In this document: piece after piece, positions 58,351 through 64,000 of the stretch
How positions within the stretch are numbered: position 1 is the stretch's first letter
How the letters are laid out: each line of letters opens with the position of its first letter
From: Terfezia claveryi
Taxonomy: Eukaryota > Ascomycota > Pezizomycetes > Pezizales > Pezizaceae
Direction: 5' to 3'
Assembly (NCBI GenBank): GCA_015179025.1
Contig: WHUX01000018.1
Coordinates: 62,001-126,000, forward strand
Length of the DNA: 64,000 nucleotides
The notes under the pieces: model-generated
Told to the model about the DNA's origin: nothing
What the model saw: the letters and a program-made list of their open reading frames with translations, nothing else
Databases searched by the model: none
Program-made: the position numbers and the translations under genes

Positions 58351-60912
58351 ACAAGTTGGAGTGGTTTAGAGATTATGGGGGCGCGACTTGGGGCAAGTGT
58401 TGGGGCTTATCTGATTTGAAGGGGTTTTCAACTAGTTGGTCTGCCAGTAGTTTCTTACTTTTCCTTTTGGCCATGAGATGATTTTGGACAACTTTTTTTT
58501 GTTTCTTTTTTTTTTTTTTTTTTTTTGGTTTTAAATGTTTTGTACAAGGCGGACCATGATTATGATGCGCCCGGGTGGAATGCTTGAACCATTATACTAC
58601 ACCTCAGTAATGAGAAGCCTCGTAAACTTACGTACCATGCATGCCACAAACCAACCGTGCTGGGCCCCTATCTACTGGCAAAATCTGGCCACGGACAATC
58701 TAACGAGTTCCCAAGAAGAACGCAAAGAGGAAACCTTCCAGAGGTCTCTTGAAGTTAGTCTTACCCTCAACTTGGAAAAAATTTCCCCATGCTCCCAAGG
58801 ATTGATCTTTCCACAGTAACATAGTAAACCCACATCTCCATAAACACAATTTTAAAAGAAAGGAGCTGATCTGTCTTCCTCCCTGAGGTTGAAGAAGTTG
58901 TTCTCGGGATAACTCATTGCTTTCCCCCTCTTTCCCCTCCCAAATATCACAAAGATAGCTAGGAGGACTTCACATAGAGGTTTGTTGGTTTTGCCAATGT
59001 ATCGTTTTTTGCAAAAAAAAGGTTTCGTGTTTGGAGTAAACTGTTTGGTCACTACCTATACATACGGCCAGCTGAGAGAATCCCCTCACACGGTAAATTA
59101 TCTGGTCAACTCCCCCCTCCATTCGAGGTTTGAGCTGTCGCTCACTCACCATATATACATAATCTATTTCTTATCCATGCAACTGTGTTACTAGAACAAG
59201 TACATGTTAGCATTGTGATAATCAACAAACCAAACAAGCTCACATCCCGGACTGGCATACTTTCCCACCTACCGCTAAACCCAAAGTCCCATCACATTTA
59301 CAAAAACCTCTGAAATAAGGGGATTGGTAAAATTGCTTTTTAGTTATTTCATTGACCTATTTCATCTCATCAGCCAGCATCGGGGCTTTGGCAGTGAAGC
59401 TTTGTATAGAGCCGAGCCTGGATATTACTTAAGCCTTGGCCATGTGTACAGTATATAAACCTACCCCGGAGCAGTATGACGAAGTGTGGAATGCACTTTG
59501 TGACCGGGGAGCAGCTTATCTTGTCATATCAATAGATGATATGTAGTATTTCAAAGACATATGAAGACATGTATGTGCGAGGCCTAGTAGGAATAGTTCA
59601 TGTTATGATGTTTCATGGGTTCGGGAGACAAAGCTAGATTTTACTTACCTACGCCTTACAACTGCAAGCTAGTATCTGGAGTCATAAGAAGGCTTGTCAT
59701 GAGGTTCGTATCTCGTAGCTTTCTGCTAAACTTGCAAGTTTAGAATATACGGGCTCTGGAACTACCAATTTTCATGCCTATGTAATGCCCTGAAGACCAT
59801 TCCTGAAATAGAGCCTTCACCAGCCCTGTTGATTGCTTGACTATCACAATCCCTTTCACTTGACATTTCGAAGGGGTCAGAGTGGGGGGAAATTATAGGA
59901 TGATTGAGAGCCTTAAGGGGGTGAGGCTGAGGGAAGCCCTGGATATAATGGTATAATATATGCATATGTAAAACCTCTATGAACTAACCCATCCTATTCC
60001 ACACGCTCCTCATGCTTTACATCTTGCTCCCATGTCCTCCGCCGCCATATCCTCTGGCACCAAGCCGTCTATCACAGGCCTCTTTAATCACCTCACCCCC
60101 CTAGTAATGGCTCTAGCCGCTGGAGGTAATGTGATTGTGGAGGTGGTGCGCCGAGAATGGAGAGGGAGTTTGTGAGTGGTGGGGGTGCGGGAAAGGCTGT
60201 ATATTACGACAAGATTCCGAAGGATTGATGTTACATGAGAACAGAAAAATAAATGCTCTCAAGGGAAATATGAAAAAGTCTGAGATAAAGATATCCCGTG
60301 CGCTGGAGTTGGTTCATACAGGAGGGATATGTCTTGAAGACCAAATCACATCAAACATGATGACTAACGCATATGCGATTCTCCTCAAACCAGGTAAAGT
60401 AAAAGACACAGATAGCAGAAAACCATTCCAAAGTGAAAACCTCCTCAGTAGTATAAAACCAACTTGGAGGAATTGGCTTCCAATATTGTACACATGTACA
60501 ATGCGGGGTTTGTGCAAGGAGGGAGAAGGATCACGAGATGAAGGATGTTCTCACTCACATTCACTCCTTGGCATCTGGCACCCGAAATCACGGAGCCACT
60601 CCACTCGATTTTCTTGTTTATAAACTCTGTGGGTTTCGAAACCAGACAAGCTGCGAGTATTCTCGTAGTAGTGTGTGGTGAGTAGCTGCGTCGTTATCGC
60701 CATGCTCTGGATAAGGACGATGCAAATTACCCTAAAATTCCAGACCTGAGGCATCAGGGTAATGGTTAGTGGTATACTCTGTTACCCTCACTCCAAGGCG
60801 ATGACGCGCAAATAATCTATCTGCCATAATGAGAGTGCATTTGAAAGAAATATATTTTCCAGACAGACATCTGGTAAAACCGGCGTCAGTAATAATTACA
60901 CATAGATTGAAG
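58351..60912. other. intergenic, one tiny ORF noted
   Basis: T runs at 58493-58526. An ATG frame of 47 codons (60032-60175 plus) has a hydrophobic middle (LTPLVMALAAGGNVIVEVV) and could be a small membrane peptide. A 162-codon frame at 60135-60623 lacks an ATG near its start and is not supported. Confidence 0.35.
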
Positions 60913-63912
60913 CTAAATATTCCCCACTTCCGACAGCAGATCTCCCCCCTCTAATCCCATTGCCTTCACCCACGACATCGCTGTCATATGCTCCCTCTTA
61001 GTTGGTATATCAACAGCTGCTCCCGCATCAAGTAGCCCCGCTACACCAATCTTATGGCCATTGCGCACGGCGTGGATGAGCTGTTAGCACCATTCGCGTC
61101 TCTTCCCTCAACGTGCGGAAGCAAGGTATATTCTTTAATAGGAAGGTGATTGTTATTTCGTCTGTGAGGTGTGTAGCAGTACCATGGGTGTGGAGGCTCT
61201 TGACAATTTTGACGTAGCCATGGCGAGAGGCATAGAGGAAGGGGGTATGACCACTGTTGTTTGTGGTGCTCCATTTGAAAGAATAGACATGATACGGGGA
61301 TGATTTGCGTAGACAGCGGCGTGGGGGTATTACCGTCCATACCTTTTATATGGGGGTCTGCCTTCTTGGTGAGAATGCATTCTGTTACCAGCATAGCATG
61401 CTTCATGGAGTATTATTTCGAAAGTAACCTTGACAGTTCACATCAGAACCTCGCTCAAGGAGCAGCTTGACATTGTCAAAGTGACCCGCTTGACAAGCCA
61501 TGTTAAAGGGCGTGTCTCCTTCGTTATTCAGAGCGGTAAATACCTCGGGCCTGCGAACCCGAGGAGAGTAGCCAACTCCGAGACCGGAAGTCCATGCCCT
61601 GCAGCCTCATGGATGGATGTATTCCCATAATTATCTGAGTTGTGAACATCACCGCCTGCGTTCAACACGAGGCGGAAACGTCAAGATCTGATTCCTCCCT
61701 TGGACAGCGTAATGCAGCGGCGACCAGCCCCATTTTGTAATTCTGTGGTTCGCGGACGAACATGAATTTTACTTATAACATGAAACAAAAATAAAAAACA
61801 ATGAAGCCACGAGAGCGTGCGGAGAATCGGTGACCAGAAATTCATCCACAAGGGTGAAGTTGATCACGGGATCCCTTTAGCTTATCATCATCCATTCAGT
61901 ATCACACAAAAGCGTTGGTAACCGTTGGTTAAGATGGGACATCCAATTTGTAACTGGATAAACCAAAGCTGGTATTGCAGAGCAATCTCGTTTCATAGAT
62001 GTAACCAGTAAAACCAGCGTATAATGCTGTTGGCGTCTGACCAGCATGAGTCAAGCAAGCTCTTGTGTCAGCCCCTGATTTGCGTAACCATATGATGCTA
62101 CACCCTGTGTATTAGCTGCGAGATCAGCGCGAATCACCACATGCTTCTCATCATTGTTGACCTCCGCGACATTCTCTTTCATGTTTGGCTCAGTTTCTAC
62201 TTGTCCCTGGTCCTCTGGTCCATCTTCCTTTCCCCCCTTCCTCCTGATCTTCCTCTTCTTCCTGATCTTCTTCTTCTTCTTAATTTTCCTCTTCCTTCTG
62301 CTCTTCTTCTCCCCTTCCCGATTGCTCACCGACAGGCTTGGCCGCCCACCCCCCACTCCCATTGGCGCCACGATCAATGTCATTAACCTCAATGTAATAT
62401 TTGCCTGGGAACCTTCCTGTGTTGAGCGTCGTAACTAAACAGATGATAACTTATGTTAGACTTTTGCAAAAGCCGCGGAAGGGGAACATACAGATTGTCG
62501 TACAAGCCATCAGTTTGCTTTCTTTCTGTTAACTAAACAAGTCAATACTGTTTCGTCCTTCGATTTCATCGTCTTTTTGATAGATCGAGTAGCAAAAATT
62601 CTTGACAGTTAGGTGTGAAAACCGCACCCTTGGCTCTCGTCAACTTCGACAGCGATCCACATTCCTGCAGTACCTCATCTGCAGTTTCAATCAATCTCAA
62701 CATGGTCGTCAAAATCAAACTCTTCTACTCCCTCAGTTGCGCCCAACTCGGATAAATTCAGCTCCATATGTGAGAGGGAATAAGGACTGCCTGAAATCAA
62801 GAGACTTCTCTAGCATTTAGCTAATATAAGTTCATAGCTCATATATTCCAGAGGGGAGTGTAGCAAGTTTGTGCTGTAGCCTTAATTTCGATGGCTTGGA
62901 AACGTCTCAAGCATGAGGGTTGCATGACGGACATCCTGCAGAGATGCGAACGGCAGGCTCAACGATCCGCTCTGAGGCGTGCTTAATCCTGAACCTTCGT
63001 TTGCACATAGATCCTAATGTTCTCCGAGACCTGAGCAGCATTCATATTGATTTTGGATGCAGTAGCAAGTGTTGCCTCAATATCTGGTTTCAGACGACTA
63101 GTGCACAGAACTTTTACCGTGCACTTCAAATTCCATGCTTCTATCATAGTCCGGTGTTCCAACAGTTTAGTTTCTTCGCATTCGTCCAATGCATCAATAA
63201 CAATGAAAGCCGTTACATTGTCCTCAAGCAATTCCAGCATGCTTTGGAGCAATTTCCATCTTCTAAAGTATTTTAAGACGTGTTGCGCTGGGCTAGCCTG
63301 AGAAAGTATTGTCAGTCTCCGCTAGTAAGGTTTGTGGTGGGCTATGACTGGGCATCTGGTAAAAAGTTATTTCTAACGAGGTCATTGGTTTCGTAGCATT
63401 TATAACAAAAAAGTGGATACCTATGCTCTTATGCTCCTCTTCGGTGACAATACTAGTATCAGAAAGCAGAGAGTACAGACTTCCCGGTCCCTAAATTATC
63501 CAATATAAATAGGTCAGCACATGCCCCTTGTTGAAAGATAATACCATGTACCTGGGATACTGGAAATCCTCAATAGGCTGCTTTTTTGACCACTCAACCA
63601 ACTTTGATACGTAGGATCCGCAAGTATCCATGCGCATGTCCCAGCTTTGTGGTTATTTATATTTCTCTCCCTCTCTGATGTTCTTTGCCATCTTCGTTGC
63701 AATCTTTCTTGATCAAACTCAAGAACAGCTTTATGCTCCTGAGCACCTAACCCCAAATCGCGGCCTGGTGGGTATAATAGTCTCATATTCTCTGGCTTAA
63801 GACCACTTCTTCCATTACAGTTATGAGCTTTCGATGCCTCAATATCACTCGTGGTCATCCACTTCAGCAAATCAGCACTCTCTCTGTCCATTAAGTGGAT
63901 AAATTTAGTCAC
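60913..63912 (-). pseudogene. decayed NACHT-ankyrin (NLR-like) gene
   Basis: From 63912 the minus strand encodes a leader typical of fungal NACHT proteins (DPTYQSWLSGQKSSLLRISS). A 61-nt intron (63551-63491) has donor GTACAT, branch GCTGAC and acceptor TTTAG, and splicing there completes a Walker A motif (PGTGKS) in frame. The frame then shifts near 63460. The NACHT body resumes with TAFIVIDALDEC near 63190 and VLCTSRLKPDIEATL near 63090. A charged low-complexity part follows (62392-62141). Ankyrin-type repeats appear at 61528-61436 (GDTPFNMACQAGHFDNVKLL), 61266-61180 (GHTPFLYASRHG) and 61085-61000, ending at a TAG at 60913. Multiple stops and frame changes mean it is inactive, unless some are unseen introns. 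Intact relatives are signalling ATPases used in fungal non-self recognition. Confidence 0.6.
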
Positions 63913-64000
63913 TCACCGTCTGAATTATACTTAACTCCCACAGATAACTCGTAAATATGCGAACGCCTGTCCGTTCGATACCGCTTGTACCGTTAACGGA
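63913..64000. other. right edge, upstream of the NACHT remnant
   Basis: Short flank; the start of the NACHT gene may lie outside the window. Confidence 0.3.

Noticed and set aside
60135..60623. 162-codon plus-strand frame
   Set aside because: Starts with GTG and shows no domain or homologue-like stretch.
1..64000. CRISPR array, bacterial operons or rRNA
   Set aside because: No regularly spaced repeats, no bacterial gene order, no rRNA-like stretch; all signals are eukaryotic.

Overview
The window is nuclear DNA from a filamentous ascomycete fungus. Genes carry short introns of about 55-120 nt with GT..AG ends and CTAAC/CTGAC-like branch sites. Gene density is low, intergenic DNA is long and AT-rich with poly-T runs, the tRNA genes have introns, and the mobile elements (Ty1/copia, LINE, pogo/Fot-like) are fungal in type. 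Small secreted proteins, a secreted mannanase, a Crinkler-type gene and a NACHT/ankyrin remnant suggest an accessory, gene-sparse part of a plant-associated fungus. A Leotiomycete would fit, but the species is not determined here.

Layout. 1-5 kb: an edge fragment, a four-exon secreted-protein gene (1493-2600), a tRNA-Glu and a decayed relative of the secreted gene. 5.3-8.7 kb: a two-exon gene for a 1106-residue SH3-domain protein. 12.0-13.2 kb: a GPI-type paralogue of the first secreted gene. 14.5-15.6 kb: a secreted, Kex2-site-rich, cysteine-containing protein, followed by a second tRNA-Glu. 17.0-18.1 kb: a three-exon unknown gene. 18-22 kb: non-coding DNA with a minisatellite; 22.3 kb: tRNA-Ala(CGC).

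22.9-28.6 kb is a transposon graveyard: a LINE 3' end, a pogo-like transposase remnant, a LINE RNase H remnant, a foldback element with long inverted arms holding a 55-bp hairpin insertion, and a deleted copia element with both LTRs, a 5-bp target duplication and a perfect 190-bp internal inverted repeat. 30.1-31.4 kb is a frame-broken Crinkler-like pseudogene. 36.0-36.4 kb is a small three-exon gene. 39.7-40.7 kb is a second foldback-like element. 42.4-44.4 kb is an intact Crinkler-type gene (ubiquitin-like header, P-loop NTPase, PD-(D/E)XK-like nuclease). 48.9-50.4 kb is a GH5 endo-mannanase. 51.9 kb is a third tRNA-Glu. 52.8-54.3 kb is a tandem-repeat hydrophilic protein. 57.5-58.4 kb is an unknown gene. 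60.9-63.9 kb is a decayed NACHT-ankyrin gene.

Most genes look independent. The themes are secretion (mannanase, the paired GPI-type proteins, the Kex2-type protein) and conflict-type proteins (two Crinkler loci, one NACHT-ankyrin locus, a possible BTB fragment) beside repeats. Exon borders were inferred by reading splice signals and frame, not from transcripts.
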